Below are positions 40,197-50,316 of a stretch of 50,339 nt of DNA, piece after piece; the stretch's first letter is position 1, and the number at the start of each line of letters is the position of its first letter. This DNA is from a bacterium (lineage in GTDB: Bacteria > Patescibacteriota > Minisyncoccia > Phycocordibacterales > Phycocordibacteraceae), in assembly GCA_021836725.1 (NCBI GenBank), contig JAKBHL010000005.1, positions 1-50,339 of the forward strand, in the 5' to 3' direction. Made by a program: the position numbers and the translations under genes. Under the pieces are notes generated by a model, which was not told where the DNA came from, did no database searches, and was given only the letters and a program-made list of their open reading frames with translations.

Positions 40197-40907
40197 ATGG
40201 AAAACAACGAAATGAGCAGCAAGTTCTTTTTACCAGCGGCAGTCGTACTCGCCGGGCTCTTCATCGCCGGTGCTGTCGTCTGGAACGGTTCGCACCCGGC
40301 GGCGGGAACAGCCGGTGTGCCGACTCCCGGAGCGGCGCCGTCGGTAAACATCAAAGACGTGACCACGACCGGCGATCCTTTCATCGGGCAATTGAACGCG
40401 CCGACCACCATCGCTTTCTGGTCCGACTTCCAGTGCCCGTTCTGCAAGCAGTTTGAAGTGACCACGCTCCCGCAAATCATCCAGACCTATGTGAACACAG
40501 GCAAAGTAAAAATCGTCTTTAAGGATTTCCCATTCCTCGGACCCAATTCCTTGGTGGATGCAGAGTATGCGCGCGCGGTCTGGGCGTTGTACCCGAGCCA
40601 ATACTTCGCATGGCGCACCGCATTCTACGATCAACAGCCGCAGGAAAATAGCCTGAGTGCCACCGCCAATCTGACGTGGATAACGGGCGTAACCAAGTCC
40701 ATAGCCGGTATTGACGCTGCGAAAGTCGCCGCAGCGGTAACGGCCAACAAAGCGGCCTATGATGCGGCGATACAGGCCGACAAAGCCGAAGGACAGAAAT
40801 TCGGCGTGAATGCGACGCCTTCCTTCATCATCGGCACGCAGCTCATCGCGGGCGCGTATCCGTATGCGAATTTCCAAGCGGCGATAGATTCGGTGCTCCC
40901 TAAGTAA
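40197..40907 (+). CDS. DsbA-family thioredoxin-fold oxidoreductase
   Basis: TTIAFWSDFQCPFCKQFEVTTLPQI; GVNATPSFIIGTQLIAGAYPYANFQAAID. Confidence 0.88.
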   Translation: MENNEMSSKFFLPAAVVLAGLFIAGAVVWNGSHPAAGTAGVPTPGAAPSVNIKDVTTTGDPFIGQLNAPTTIAFWSDFQCPFCKQFEVTTLPQIIQTYVNTGKVKIVFKDFPFLGPNSLVDAEYARAVWALYPSQYFAWRTAFYDQQPQENSLSATANLTWITGVTKSIAGIDAAKVAAAVTANKAAYDAAIQADKAEGQKFGVNATPSFIIGTQLIAGAYPYANFQAAIDSVLPK

Positions 40908-40935
40908 ATGCGAAATTAAGTAGTACCCTACCAGC

Positions 40936-41655
40936 ATGATTATTCTCCTCCTCGCTTCCGCGGCTTTCCTCGCCACGCTCATCGGCGGTTCTTTCGCGCT
41001 CCGGTTCCGCGACAAACTGCATCTTATTCTCGGTTTTTCGGCCGGCGCGGTCGCGGGCGTCGCGCTCTTTGATCTCTTGCCGGAGGCGATAACCCTCGGC
41101 ACCAAATATCACAGCGCCGCGACCGTCGCGCTTGCCATCGCTTTCGGATTTTTCGGGTACCTCATCCTTGATCGCCTCATACTCCTGCATACGCACGAAG
41201 AGGATAGCGAGGCGGTGCATACCTCCCGCGGCTCCTTCGGCGCGCTCACGCTCTCGGCGCACAGTTTTCTCGACGGCGTCGCCATCGGCGTTGGCTTCCA
41301 GGCATCGGCGGCGGTCGGCGTCATCGTTACGGCCGCGGTCTTGACCCACGATTTCTCCGATGGCATCAACACGGTGAACCTGGTATTACGGAATGCCGGT
41401 TCTTGGAGCAGGGCGTTTCGTTGGCTGCTTGTGGACGCGGCTGCGCCGGTCGCGGGCGCTGCCTCCACGCTTTTTTTCCGCATTCCCGACTCGGCTATCG
41501 GTCTCGTGCTCGCCCTTTTCGTCGGCACGTTCCTGTATCTTTCGGCCAGCGACCTTATCCCTGAAAGCCACCACCGGCACCCCCGCGCGCTCACGACGTT
41601 CATGACACTCCTGGGCGCTCTCACGCTGTTCATCATCGTGCATCTGGCTGCCTAA
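40936..41655 (+). CDS. ZIP family metal transporter
   Basis: FSAGAVAGVALFDLLPEA; HSFLDGVAIGVGF; THDFSDGINT. Confidence 0.85.
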   Translation: MIILLLASAAFLATLIGGSFALRFRDKLHLILGFSAGAVAGVALFDLLPEAITLGTKYHSAATVALAIAFGFFGYLILDRLILLHTHEEDSEAVHTSRGSFGALTLSAHSFLDGVAIGVGFQASAAVGVIVTAAVLTHDFSDGINTVNLVLRNAGSWSRAFRWLLVDAAAPVAGAASTLFFRIPDSAIGLVLALFVGTFLYLSASDLIPESHHRHPRALTTFMTLLGALTLFIIVHLAA

Positions 41656-41694
41656 TTCTCTTTCGAAGAGTTGCGCTATACTTGCAACCTTGGT

Positions 41695-42843
41695 ATGCGT
41701 TTCCGGATCCTCTTTCTTCTTCTTGCGTGCTTGATTTCTGCGCCCCTTGCGCACGCGCAGACGCCGGGGCAGCAGGCAACCACCAGCAACACCAGCGTCA
41801 TAGAAAAGGCGCGCGTGCTTACCGTGGAGAGTTCGGAAATAAAAAATATTCCCGGCACGAACAATTCCGCGACCTACCAGACGCTTTCAGCGCTCGTCCT
41901 CTCCGGCGTCGATGCGGGAAAGATCGTCACAGTGGAAAACGATTACCTCGCGATGAAATCGGGAGATGTGTTTTTTCTTACTCATACGACTAATGCACAA
42001 GAAGGTCTGAATGCATACACGGTCCTCGAACCGGACCGGTTGCCCGCGCTCAGGGATCTTTTCATCCTCTTCGTGCTTTCTGTCGTGCTTATCGGCGGTT
42101 GGACGGGACTGCGCGGCCTTGTGGCGCTCGGCGTGAGCATCTTGCTCGTGCTCTACGCGCTTCTGCCCGGCATAGCCGCCGGTTACAACCCGATTCTCGT
42201 GGCATCCGGCGTCGCCGCGATCATCGTCATCTTCGGCTCCTATCTGACGCACGGGATCAATCGCACGACGAGCGCGGCGGTGCTCGGGCTCGTGGCGACG
42301 GTCGGCATCACCGCGCTCATCGCGCATTTCGCCATCAGCGCGACACAGCTTTCGGGTGTCACCGGGGAAGGCACGGTCGATCTGAGTTTCGCGACAAGCG
42401 GGCACATCGACTTGATCGGCCTTCTGCTCGGCGGGATGCTCATCGGCGCGCTCGGCATCCTCTACGATGCGGCGATAAGCCAGGCGGTTGCCGTGGACGA
42501 GCTCTTGCGCGCAGCGCCAGGAATGGGAGCGCGGCGGCTTTTCACGCGCGCGATGCGCATCGGCCGCGAACACATCGGTGCGCTCGTGAACACGCTCGCG
42601 CTCGCATACGTCGGCGTGGCGCTGCCGCTTCTCCTCCTGTTCCAATCCCAGTCCTATGGCGGCCAATCTTTCCTGCACACCATCAATCACGAGCTTTTCG
42701 CGACGGAAATCGTGCGGGCGCTCGTCGGATCGCTCGGGATCATATTCGCCGTGCCGATTTCGACGATTGCCGCGATCATCCTCCTGACACACGTTCCGCC
42801 CAAAGACGGCGATACGGACGGGTCTGCGCACACCCATGCGTGA
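41695..42843 (+). CDS. YibE/F family membrane protein
   Basis: multi-TM; GLRGLVALGVSILLVLYALLPGI; GALGILYDAAISQAVAVDEL. Confidence 0.82.
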   Translation: MRFRILFLLLACLISAPLAHAQTPGQQATTSNTSVIEKARVLTVESSEIKNIPGTNNSATYQTLSALVLSGVDAGKIVTVENDYLAMKSGDVFFLTHTTNAQEGLNAYTVLEPDRLPALRDLFILFVLSVVLIGGWTGLRGLVALGVSILLVLYALLPGIAAGYNPILVASGVAAIIVIFGSYLTHGINRTTSAAVLGLVATVGITALIAHFAISATQLSGVTGEGTVDLSFATSGHIDLIGLLLGGMLIGALGILYDAAISQAVAVDELLRAAPGMGARRLFTRAMRIGREHIGALVNTLALAYVGVALPLLLLFQSQSYGGQSFLHTINHELFATEIVRALVGSLGIIFAVPISTIAAIILLTHVPPKDGDTDGSAHTHA

Positions 42844-42879
42844 GATTGCGGCAGCGAAGGGGTGCTAGAATAAGACCGT

Positions 42880-43215
42880 ATGAAACTCATTTTCCACTGG
42901 CTCATTGCGACGCTCGCGATCCTGATCGCGGCATACATCGTTCCGGGCGTCACCATAACGCTCGTCGGCGCGCTCATCGCCGCCGTCGTCCTCGGCGCGC
43001 TCAACCTCCTTGTCCGTCCCATCCTTCTCATCCTGACGCTTCCGATCACCATCGTGACGCTCGGTCTTTTTTCTCTCGTGATCAACGCGCTTCTCGTCAT
43101 GCTCGCGGCCGTGCTCGTGCCGGGATTCTCAGTCGCCGGTTTTTGGACCGCATTCCTTTTCGCACTCGTGCTTGCCGTCGTGAACTGGGTCTTCCATCTC
43201 TGGAACCGCAGCTAG
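42880..43215 (+). CDS. phage-holin-like/Mycobacterial 4TM superfamily membrane protein
   Basis: LIATLAILIAAYIVPGVTITLVGALIAAVVLGALNLLVRPILLILTLPITIVTLGLFSLVINALLV. Confidence 0.82.
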   Translation: MKLIFHWLIATLAILIAAYIVPGVTITLVGALIAAVVLGALNLLVRPILLILTLPITIVTLGLFSLVINALLVMLAAVLVPGFSVAGFWTAFLFALVLAVVNWVFHLWNRS

Positions 43216-43386
43216 AATCCCACCCCGCTCGGGGTATGTGACAGAAAGGAGTACGCCGTCTTTTTCTGCTCTAAAAGCGGCTCGAACTTACGCCGTCGCG
43301 CTCCGTAAGCCTCTTTCTGCCACATATCCTCTCGCGGGGTTCGATTTCCTAACCTAAAATGACATTTTGGGGAACGAGGGGTTCTA
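43213..43386 (+). repeat. dispersed TAGAAYCC-flanked palindromic element, copy 4, between convergent genes
   Basis: TAGAATCCCACCCCGCTCGGGGTATGTGACAGAAAGG...CTTTCTGCCACATATCC...GAGGGGTTCTA; core 43223-43339; termini provide both flanking stop codons. Confidence 0.9.
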
Positions 43387-44001
43387 ACTTGTGCGCCTGC
43401 TGCGGAGAAGGTTTATAAGGATAGGAAGGAAGGAAAGTACGATGATGACGAGCGAGAGCGGAAGCACGTACTTGTCGCTGTTGGGGATCACGGAACCGAG
43501 AAAGAATCCAAGCGAGACGACCCCCGCGCCCCACAAGAATCCGCCAAGAGCGTTGTAGGAGAGGAAGCGCCGGTAGCGCATGGAACCGACGCCTGCGAGC
43601 ATCGGCGCGATAGTGCGCACGATGGGAACGAAGCGCGCGAGAATGATGGCGCGCCCGCCGTACGTCGTGAAGAAATCCTGCGTGCGCGTGACGTATGCCT
43701 GCTTGAAAAAACGCGAATCCTTGCGTTTGAAGAGATTGTCTCCGATCTTCGTTCCGAACCAGTAGCCCACGGAATCGCCGAGTATCGCGGCCACCACAAC
43801 GATAAGCATCAGCGGTCCGAAAGCGAGGAGACCGTCGGCCGCGAGCAGTCCCGCGACAAAAAGGAGCGAATCGCCCGGAAGAAAGATACCGATAAGAAGA
43901 CCGCTCTCGGCAAAAACGAGCAGGGCAAGCCCCAGGTAGCCGCCGGCCTTTATGATCGCCATCGGATCGAGGTGTATACACGCGACGAGAAAATTAAGCA
44001 T
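43384..44001 (-). CDS. DedA/VTT family membrane protein
   Basis: FAESGLLIGIFLPGDSLLFVAGLLAADG; GDSVGYWFGTKIGDNLF; ARFVPIVRTIAPMLAGVGSM. Confidence 0.88.
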   Translation of the reverse strand: MLNFLVACIHLDPMAIIKAGGYLGLALLVFAESGLLIGIFLPGDSLLFVAGLLAADGLLAFGPLMLIVVVAAILGDSVGYWFGTKIGDNLFKRKDSRFFKQAYVTRTQDFFTTYGGRAIILARFVPIVRTIAPMLAGVGSMRYRRFLSYNALGGFLWGAGVVSLGFFLGSVIPNSDKYVLPLSLVIIVLSFLPILINLLRSRRTS

Positions 44002-44024
44002 GCGCGTGCAGTATACTAGAATTA

Positions 44025-46787
44025 ATGGAATCGGCACCGAAGCTGTCCACGCCCGAAGAGGAGCTCGCATACTTGCGTGAACAGGTGACGCGAAAAGAAG
44101 CGGAGCTTAGCGCGCGCGCCGCGCCGCTTGAGCGGGCGCGGGTCATCTCCGAGCAGATTCACGCGCATCGCTCTGCACCCGAAGACGTGCTCGCGCACGG
44201 ATACCGCATGAGCGAGGCGGCGGCGCATGACACGGCATCAAAGATACTCGCCGAGCTTCATCTCGGCGGTAGTGAAGCGGCGATCGCTTCACTACGGAGC
44301 ACGATGGAGGAAAAAGGCATCAAGAACGCGTTTGCGGTGCTGGAAAGGCTCCACGATCCTCATATCACCGACGATTTTCATCGGTATCTCGTGCAGTATG
44401 TGGCCGCGGGGTTGCCGCTTGCCGGAGCAAATGAGACCGCTCCGCGTTTCCAGGCTTTTCGCATGACCCTCTATGAAATCGCACTCCCGGGGCCCAAAAG
44501 CGGCGATAAAAGCGCACCCGCAAAGACGCTCAAAGAGCTCATCTCCGCGATGGAGCAGTTTTACGCAGGGCTCCTTTCGGTGGAGAACGCGGCGCCCGGC
44601 GAGCCCCACCACTACGCGCTCGAGCTCGCGGTACCCGCCGACAGTCCCGAGCTTCAATTTTATGCGGCGGTCCCAAACGGGAAGCGCGCTCTTTTTGAAA
44701 AACAGCTCCTCGCGGTCTTTCCGGACGCGCATCTTGTGCCGCAACCAAAGGACTATAACGTCTTTGCCGAGGGCGGCGTCGCGCTCCTCTCGAGTGCGCG
44801 ACTTGCGGAAAATCCGGCACTGCCGCTCAAGGACTACGCGGATTTCGATTACGATCCGCTCAATGCGATCGTGAATGCGTTTGCCAAGATAGAGCACGCG
44901 GGCGAGGGCGCTGCGCTCCAGATCATCGTCGAGCCGCGCGGTGAACGGCATGTGAAGCACTACCGCAAAATTCTGCAGGCGCTCAAGAAGGGAGAAAAGA
45001 AAGGCGATGCGTTTGCGACGCCCGAGACCGCGTTTGGCGATTTCACGCGCGAGATCGGCCGTACACTCTTCGGGAATAAACCGAAAGATAAAGAGAAAGC
45101 GAAAGAAGCCGAGGCGCGCCACATTGAGGCGAACAGGGCGTACAGCGAACAAGTGGAGAAAAAAATAGCCGCGCCCATCGTCGGCGCGACGATACGTCTC
45201 ACCGTCTCTTCAAAAGATGAGCACAAGGCGGCGCAAGTGCTCGGCGAGCTCGAAGCCGCCTTCAATCAGTTCGGGAATACGCAAGGGAACCGATTGGAGT
45301 TTCTGCGCGCCCCCAAGCGCCGCGCGCAAAGCATGTCTGACGATTTTTCTTTCCGTTTGCCGGATTCCTCGGCATTACCCCTTTCGCTCCGCGAACTCAC
45401 GACGCTCTACCACTTTCCGCCCGCCGGCATCGAATCATCGCCGCACCTAAAACAGGCGCGCTTCACTCACGCGAGCGCGCCGCTCACCCTTCCGCAATAC
45501 GGCGCTTTCCTCGGCACCAACAGTTACCGCGCTCACGAAACGCGCGTCTATCTCGATCCCGAGGATCGCCTGCGCCATCTCTACATCATCGGCCAGACCG
45601 GCACCGGCAAGACGGGGCTCATGAAGTCGATGATCATCGAGGATATAAAGAACGGCGAGGGCTGTTGCTTTATCGATCCGCACGGTTCGGACATCCTGGA
45701 TATTCTCGCCGCCGTGCCGCCGGAGCGCTACGCGGACGTCATCTATTTCGATCCGGCCGATCTCTCGCGCCCCTTCGGCCTCAATTTCCTCGAGTACGAT
45801 TTTGCGCGCCCCGAGCAGAAGACGTTCATCGTTAACGAGCTCCTCATGATCTTCCGCCGTCTCTATGGCGATGTCCCCGAAAGCATGGGCCCGGCATTCG
45901 AACAGTATTTCCGCAACGCAACGCTTCTCGTGATGGAGGATCCGCAAAGCGGTTCGACGATGCTCGACATCGCCCGCGTGCTCTCCGACAGCGAGTTCCG
46001 CCGCGCAAAACTCGCAAAGAGCATGAATCCCATCGTAAATCAGTTCTGGAACGACATTGCAACAAAAGCTGGCGGGGAGGCGGCGCTCGAAAACATCGTC
46101 CCCTACATCACGAACAAATTCGACGATTTTACGGCGAACGATTTCATCCGCCCCATTGTGGGGCAGCAGCAATCGTCGTTCAAATTCCGCGACGTCATGG
46201 ATACGAAAAAGATCCTGCTCATCAATCTCTCAAAAGGGCGTCTCGGCGAACGCAACGCAAACCTGCTCGGCCTCATCGTCGTGGGGAAACTCTTCATGGC
46301 GGCGCTTTCGCGCGCGGATAACCCGCGCGCAGCGCATCCGCCTTTCTACCTCTACATCGATGAATTCCAAAACGTCACCACGGACTCGATTCCGGGCATC
46401 CTGTCGGAAGCGCGCAAGTACAAGCTCGCGCTCACGGTGGCGCATCAGTTCCTCGGCCAGATCGAAGAGAAGACGCGCGGCGCGGTCTTCGGCAACGTCG
46501 GCAACATGGCGGTTTTCCGCGTCGGCGAAGAAGATGCGGAGTTTTTCGCCAAACAGTTCGCACCGGTCTTTGCGGCGTCCGATTTCGTCAACCTGGAAAA
46601 CCGCAACGCCTATGTGAAAATCCTCGCGCAGGGCATACCGCAGAAACCCTTTGACCTGCGCACGCCGGATTTGGCGGCGCCCAATCACTCTCAGGTGGAC
46701 GATCTCATACAGCTTTCGGCGCTTACCTACGGCCGGGACCGTGCTACAGTTGAGTCGATGATTCGCGAGCGTTATCTCTCGCTATAA
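44025..46787 (+). CDS. type IV secretion/conjugation-type coupling ATPase (VirD4/TraD-like, DUF87)
   Basis: HLYIIGQTGTGKTGLMKSMIIEDI; FIDPHGSDILDILAAVP; FYLYIDEFQNVTTDSIPGILSEARKYKLALTVAHQFLGQI. Confidence 0.85.
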   Translation: MESAPKLSTPEEELAYLREQVTRKEAELSARAAPLERARVISEQIHAHRSAPEDVLAHGYRMSEAAAHDTASKILAELHLGGSEAAIASLRSTMEEKGIKNAFAVLERLHDPHITDDFHRYLVQYVAAGLPLAGANETAPRFQAFRMTLYEIALPGPKSGDKSAPAKTLKELISAMEQFYAGLLSVENAAPGEPHHYALELAVPADSPELQFYAAVPNGKRALFEKQLLAVFPDAHLVPQPKDYNVFAEGGVALLSSARLAENPALPLKDYADFDYDPLNAIVNAFAKIEHAGEGAALQIIVEPRGERHVKHYRKILQALKKGEKKGDAFATPETAFGDFTREIGRTLFGNKPKDKEKAKEAEARHIEANRAYSEQVEKKIAAPIVGATIRLTVSSKDEHKAAQVLGELEAAFNQFGNTQGNRLEFLRAPKRRAQSMSDDFSFRLPDSSALPLSLRELTTLYHFPPAGIESSPHLKQARFTHASAPLTLPQYGAFLGTNSYRAHETRVYLDPEDRLRHLYIIGQTGTGKTGLMKSMIIEDIKNGEGCCFIDPHGSDILDILAAVPPERYADVIYFDPADLSRPFGLNFLEYDFARPEQKTFIVNELLMIFRRLYGDVPESMGPAFEQYFRNATLLVMEDPQSGSTMLDIARVLSDSEFRRAKLAKSMNPIVNQFWNDIATKAGGEAALENIVPYITNKFDDFTANDFIRPIVGQQQSSFKFRDVMDTKKILLINLSKGRLGERNANLLGLIVVGKLFMAALSRADNPRAAHPPFYLYIDEFQNVTTDSIPGILSEARKYKLALTVAHQFLGQIEEKTRGAVFGNVGNMAVFRVGEEDAEFFAKQFAPVFAASDFVNLENRNAYVKILAQGIPQKPFDLRTPDLAAPNHSQVDDLIQLSALTYGRDRATVESMIRERYLSL

Positions 46788-46790
46788 CGT

Positions 46791-48713
46791 ATGGCAAAAA
46801 GTATCGATTTTCCGCCACAAGGGAAACGTGGGAATTCCGGTGCTACTGAAAAACCGGTCGGCGTGCCAGTCGTGATTACGCACAAGATGCACGAGGAGTT
46901 GAAAAGTCTCGGTCTTTCGATAGAAGAACGGAGGAAGCTCACGCCGCAAGCCGCGTGGGACATTTTGAAAGCAGGTCGTAGGGAAAGGGAACAACCGGAG
47001 GCCGCTTCTCCATCTGAAGCACCCGTGATGCCGGAACACGAGTTCTCGGCACCAGAGGAGTCCATCGAACCCTTGGCGGAAGAACCGCATCCGGAGGCGC
47101 CGCTTGTCGCGGATCCGGCGCTCGCTCTTGACGCACAGCGCGTGAACGTACCGGAGACTCTGTCGGAAACGAACGCTCAGGGCGAAGGAACGCCGCTTGA
47201 ATGGCGCGAGAAATTACGCGGTCTCATTACAGGCGCACAAGAACGGCTCGGCATGAGCGAGCGCGTCGAGAGTATGCGCGCGTACCTCTCGGAACGTTCC
47301 GGGAATCTGGATACAGAAGCCGAGGCATACGGACCGAAGACGGAAAAACTCATTCGTTCTATCGGTGCGCGGTACAGCAAACTGCACTGGAAATACAAGA
47401 TTGCCATCGGCGCAGGTCTCGGCGTTTCGGCGGCGGTATTTTCCGGAGTATCGACGCCGCTCGCGCTCCTTTTCGGCGCGGGTATCGCCGCGCAGCGCGG
47501 CGCCGGCATGGCGAGCATATTCCTCAAGTTCGAGAAACATCTGCAAGATACCGGAGAAGGGAAGTCGCAGAATTTTTTCGCGCGGCAGGAATGGTATAAA
47601 AAAATCGCGGAAAGACCCGAGCGCGAGCGCAAGCTCGCGGCCGCGATCATGTCGGCCGCGTACACCGTCGGCGCAGGCCTCGCGATCGGGGAGGCGATTC
47701 ATCTCGCGAGCGATTCCACATGGGGCGAGGCGGTGCACGAATGGTTGAAACAGCATTGGCCGTTTAACTCCGGAGCGTCGGCCGCCGTTTCCCCTCCTCC
47801 CCACATGGTTTCTGAGGCTGCACAGTCGCCGCTTGCCGCGGCGCACCCCGTGCCCGGAGCGCCCCTGCATGCTCCGTCTGCGGTTGCGCACGAGGCACCC
47901 CCGTCTTCTGCTGCGCCCCCCATGCCCGCAGTGTCAGTGGCGGCGTCGCAGGGGCATGGCTACGAGTACATGATGAAAAAATTATGGGAACAGCTTCAGA
48001 CGGAACATCTTGATCCAAGTCGCTATCCTCCCCATAGCGACATCCATCGTTTGCTTACGGCCAATGCGCATTCGATCGATGCGGTCGTGCACCAGATTGC
48101 GGCCGACCCAAAGCATGATTTTTTCCATGCCGACGGCACCAGCGTCCTTATCAGTCCGCACGCACATATGACGATTGATTCGGGCGGCGAAGTCAGCCTT
48201 TCCAATTCAGGTCATGACATAGTGCATGCACCGGCGCACGTGCCGACGACGCCTGCCTACCATCCGGAAACACCCGTTCACGCAGAACCGCCCGCGGGCA
48301 TCCCTGAGGTACCCGTTATTCCCGCCGAACCCGCTCTTCCGGCCGGGACGCTTTCCGTGCAGAACATCGCCGAGCACGTGCACGCCGCCATCGCACCGTC
48401 GGTTACGAATCATTTCGGCCTCGAGGTTCCGCTTGCAGAACCCCACATCTACACGGGTCCCGATGCAAAACATCTTTTTGTGTTCGGGGGTACGCCTGCG
48501 GCGCAGGCCGATTCAATACAACAGTACTTGAACGCACACCCGAAAGATATTATCTATGGTACGGATGCCGCCGATAAGTACCGCGTCCCGTATTTCCTCG
48601 GATCGGACGGGAAAGTAACTGCAGGACTTCCGGCACGCTCCAGGAACTTCTTCGGTTTCTTTTCATGGATGAAGGCGCCGCGTCCAGAAGACTTTAAGAA
48701 AATTATTCACTAA
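46791..48713 (+). CDS. large hypothetical protein with TM and disordered Ala/Pro/His-rich centre, co-operonic with ATPase
   Basis: 640 aa ORF 3 nt after the ATPase stop. Confidence 0.65.
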   Translation: MAKSIDFPPQGKRGNSGATEKPVGVPVVITHKMHEELKSLGLSIEERRKLTPQAAWDILKAGRREREQPEAASPSEAPVMPEHEFSAPEESIEPLAEEPHPEAPLVADPALALDAQRVNVPETLSETNAQGEGTPLEWREKLRGLITGAQERLGMSERVESMRAYLSERSGNLDTEAEAYGPKTEKLIRSIGARYSKLHWKYKIAIGAGLGVSAAVFSGVSTPLALLFGAGIAAQRGAGMASIFLKFEKHLQDTGEGKSQNFFARQEWYKKIAERPERERKLAAAIMSAAYTVGAGLAIGEAIHLASDSTWGEAVHEWLKQHWPFNSGASAAVSPPPHMVSEAAQSPLAAAHPVPGAPLHAPSAVAHEAPPSSAAPPMPAVSVAASQGHGYEYMMKKLWEQLQTEHLDPSRYPPHSDIHRLLTANAHSIDAVVHQIAADPKHDFFHADGTSVLISPHAHMTIDSGGEVSLSNSGHDIVHAPAHVPTTPAYHPETPVHAEPPAGIPEVPVIPAEPALPAGTLSVQNIAEHVHAAIAPSVTNHFGLEVPLAEPHIYTGPDAKHLFVFGGTPAAQADSIQQYLNAHPKDIIYGTDAADKYRVPYFLGSDGKVTAGLPARSRNFFGFFSWMKAPRPEDFKKIIH

Positions 48714-48733
48714 CCCATGCTATGATGCCACCT

Positions 48734-49030
48734 ATGCAAGACGAATTATCCGCCGCTATCGCCGCCGATCTCGGCATCAAGGATCTTCCGCTTGAGGAGC
48801 AGCAGGCGCTCGTCGCGCATTTTGGCGAAGTGGCGCTCAAGGCCGCGACGCTCGCGGTAGTCGGAAAGCTCGCGGAAGATAAACGCGAGGCCTTCGCAAA
48901 GCTCGCGGAAGAGGGTAATGCGATGGCACTCAAGGCATTCCTCGACCGCGAGGTTCCCGGGCATGAAGAAGTCGCGAAAACCGCCGTCGCGGAGGAAGTA
49001 AAACGGTTCAAGGCCTTCCAGGCCGTGTAG
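48734..49030 (+). CDS. DUF5663-like small acidic protein
   Basis: MQDELSAAIAADLGIKDLPLEEQQALVAHFGEVALKAA. Confidence 0.65.
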   Translation: MQDELSAAIAADLGIKDLPLEEQQALVAHFGEVALKAATLAVVGKLAEDKREAFAKLAEEGNAMALKAFLDREVPGHEEVAKTAVAEEVKRFKAFQAV

Positions 49031-49064
49031 TAAAATCTCATCGTATTATTCACTTATCCACGCT

Positions 49065-49565
49065 ATGAAACCAACTCAGACCGGTATCGCCGTCGCGCTC
49101 GCACTTGTTGTGATTGCAATATTTTTCATTGTCCCGGGCCTCTCGCCGTTTCGCGCTCCTTCTTCGCCAAACGGAACATCCACTACTACCAATACTCAAA
49201 CTTCATCAACTACTATGCCAACTGTAAATCAGCTTCAGATTACCGATGAAGTCGTCGGTACCGGCGCCGTCGCCGCCGCGGGCGACACGGTAACCGTGAA
49301 CTACGTCGGTTCTTTGACCGATGGAACCGTCTTTGACGCTTCTGCCAATCACGGGACTGCGGGCTTCACCTTCACTCTCGGCGCCGGGCAAGTGATCAAG
49401 GGTTGGGATGAGGGCATCGTCGGCATGAGAGTCGGCGGCACGCGCAAACTCGTCATTCCCGCCGCTCTCGCCTACGGCTCTCAGGCAGTCGGTAATGTCA
49501 TTCCAGCGAACTCCACGCTCGTCTTTACGGTGGAGCTCCTGAAAGTGCAAGCACCGAAACCCTAA
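49065..49565 (+). CDS. FKBP-type peptidyl-prolyl cis-trans isomerase, membrane anchored
   Basis: GDTVTVNYVGSLTDGTVFDAS; GAGQVIKGWDEGIVGMRVGGTRKLVIPAALAYG. Confidence 0.93.
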   Translation: MKPTQTGIAVALALVVIAIFFIVPGLSPFRAPSSPNGTSTTTNTQTSSTTMPTVNQLQITDEVVGTGAVAAAGDTVTVNYVGSLTDGTVFDASANHGTAGFTFTLGAGQVIKGWDEGIVGMRVGGTRKLVIPAALAYGSQAVGNVIPANSTLVFTVELLKVQAPKP

Positions 49566-49583
49566 CGTCGAAATAAAAAGAAA

Positions 49584-49616
49584 ATGGGCGCGAACTGCTT
49601 TGCAGTTCGCGCCCAT
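49584..49616. terminator. bidirectional terminator hairpin
   Basis: ATGGGCGCGAACTGC-TTT-GCAGTTCGCGCCCAT between convergent genes; A-rich upstream flank. Confidence 0.75.
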
Positions 49617-49625
49617 CGCATTGGT

Positions 49626-50165
49626 TCAGTAGGGACTTTTCATGAGGATTCGTACCCGGTACTCGGGGAAGAGCCCGAAAACCTCTCGTCCGCAACTTTC
49701 GAACGTATATGTCTGTCCGCCCAAAGACACGATACCGTTGGCCATGCCGCCCAGGCTTGTCGCATCTCCGGTGTATCGGCCATATTGGCTGGGTACAGCA
49801 CCCGGGAAAGCCCGTGACCCGAGGTCGCCGCCGATATAACCGGCGACGCCGTAGAGCACGCCGTTTGAGAGGACCGAAACCAGGTCGTTCGGCCGTACGG
49901 TTCCGGTATAGAGACGACAGGCTTTTTCGGCAGCGGCGACGGCCGCCAGTTGCTGATCGCTCACCTTGCCCTTTACGATGAAGTTCAGTGCCAATTTATC
50001 TCTGGCCAGCATCCAATCCGGAACGGATTGATTGTGGGCCACGATCGTCGCCTGTCCGCCGTCGGGCATAGAGAGCGGAATTTCGCGAATCCCGCCGGGA
50101 CTGGCGCATGCGCCAAGCAGAAATACGGCCGCCAAAATGACGAGCCGGTGCAGTGTCGTTTTCAT
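49626..50165 (-). CDS. putative lipoprotein
   Basis: MKTTLHRLVILAAVFLLGACASPGG lipobox; GAGGAG Shine-Dalgarno-like leader. Confidence 0.7.
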   Translation of the reverse strand: MKTTLHRLVILAAVFLLGACASPGGIREIPLSMPDGGQATIVAHNQSVPDWMLARDKLALNFIVKGKVSDQQLAAVAAAEKACRLYTGTVRPNDLVSVLSNGVLYGVAGYIGGDLGSRAFPGAVPSQYGRYTGDATSLGGMANGIVSLGGQTYTFESCGREVFGLFPEYRVRILMKSPY

Positions 50166-50316
50166 AAAAAGAACTCCTCATTTCGGGGCCGACTCGGGTT
50201 CGAGTCGGAGAAACCCCACCGGGTAGAAGAGTACACGCATATTTACATTTGTCAAATATCGCGTCGGTACGCTAGTGTGGTAGGCAATGGGCGCGATTTC
50301 TTTCAGCATAGAGGCG

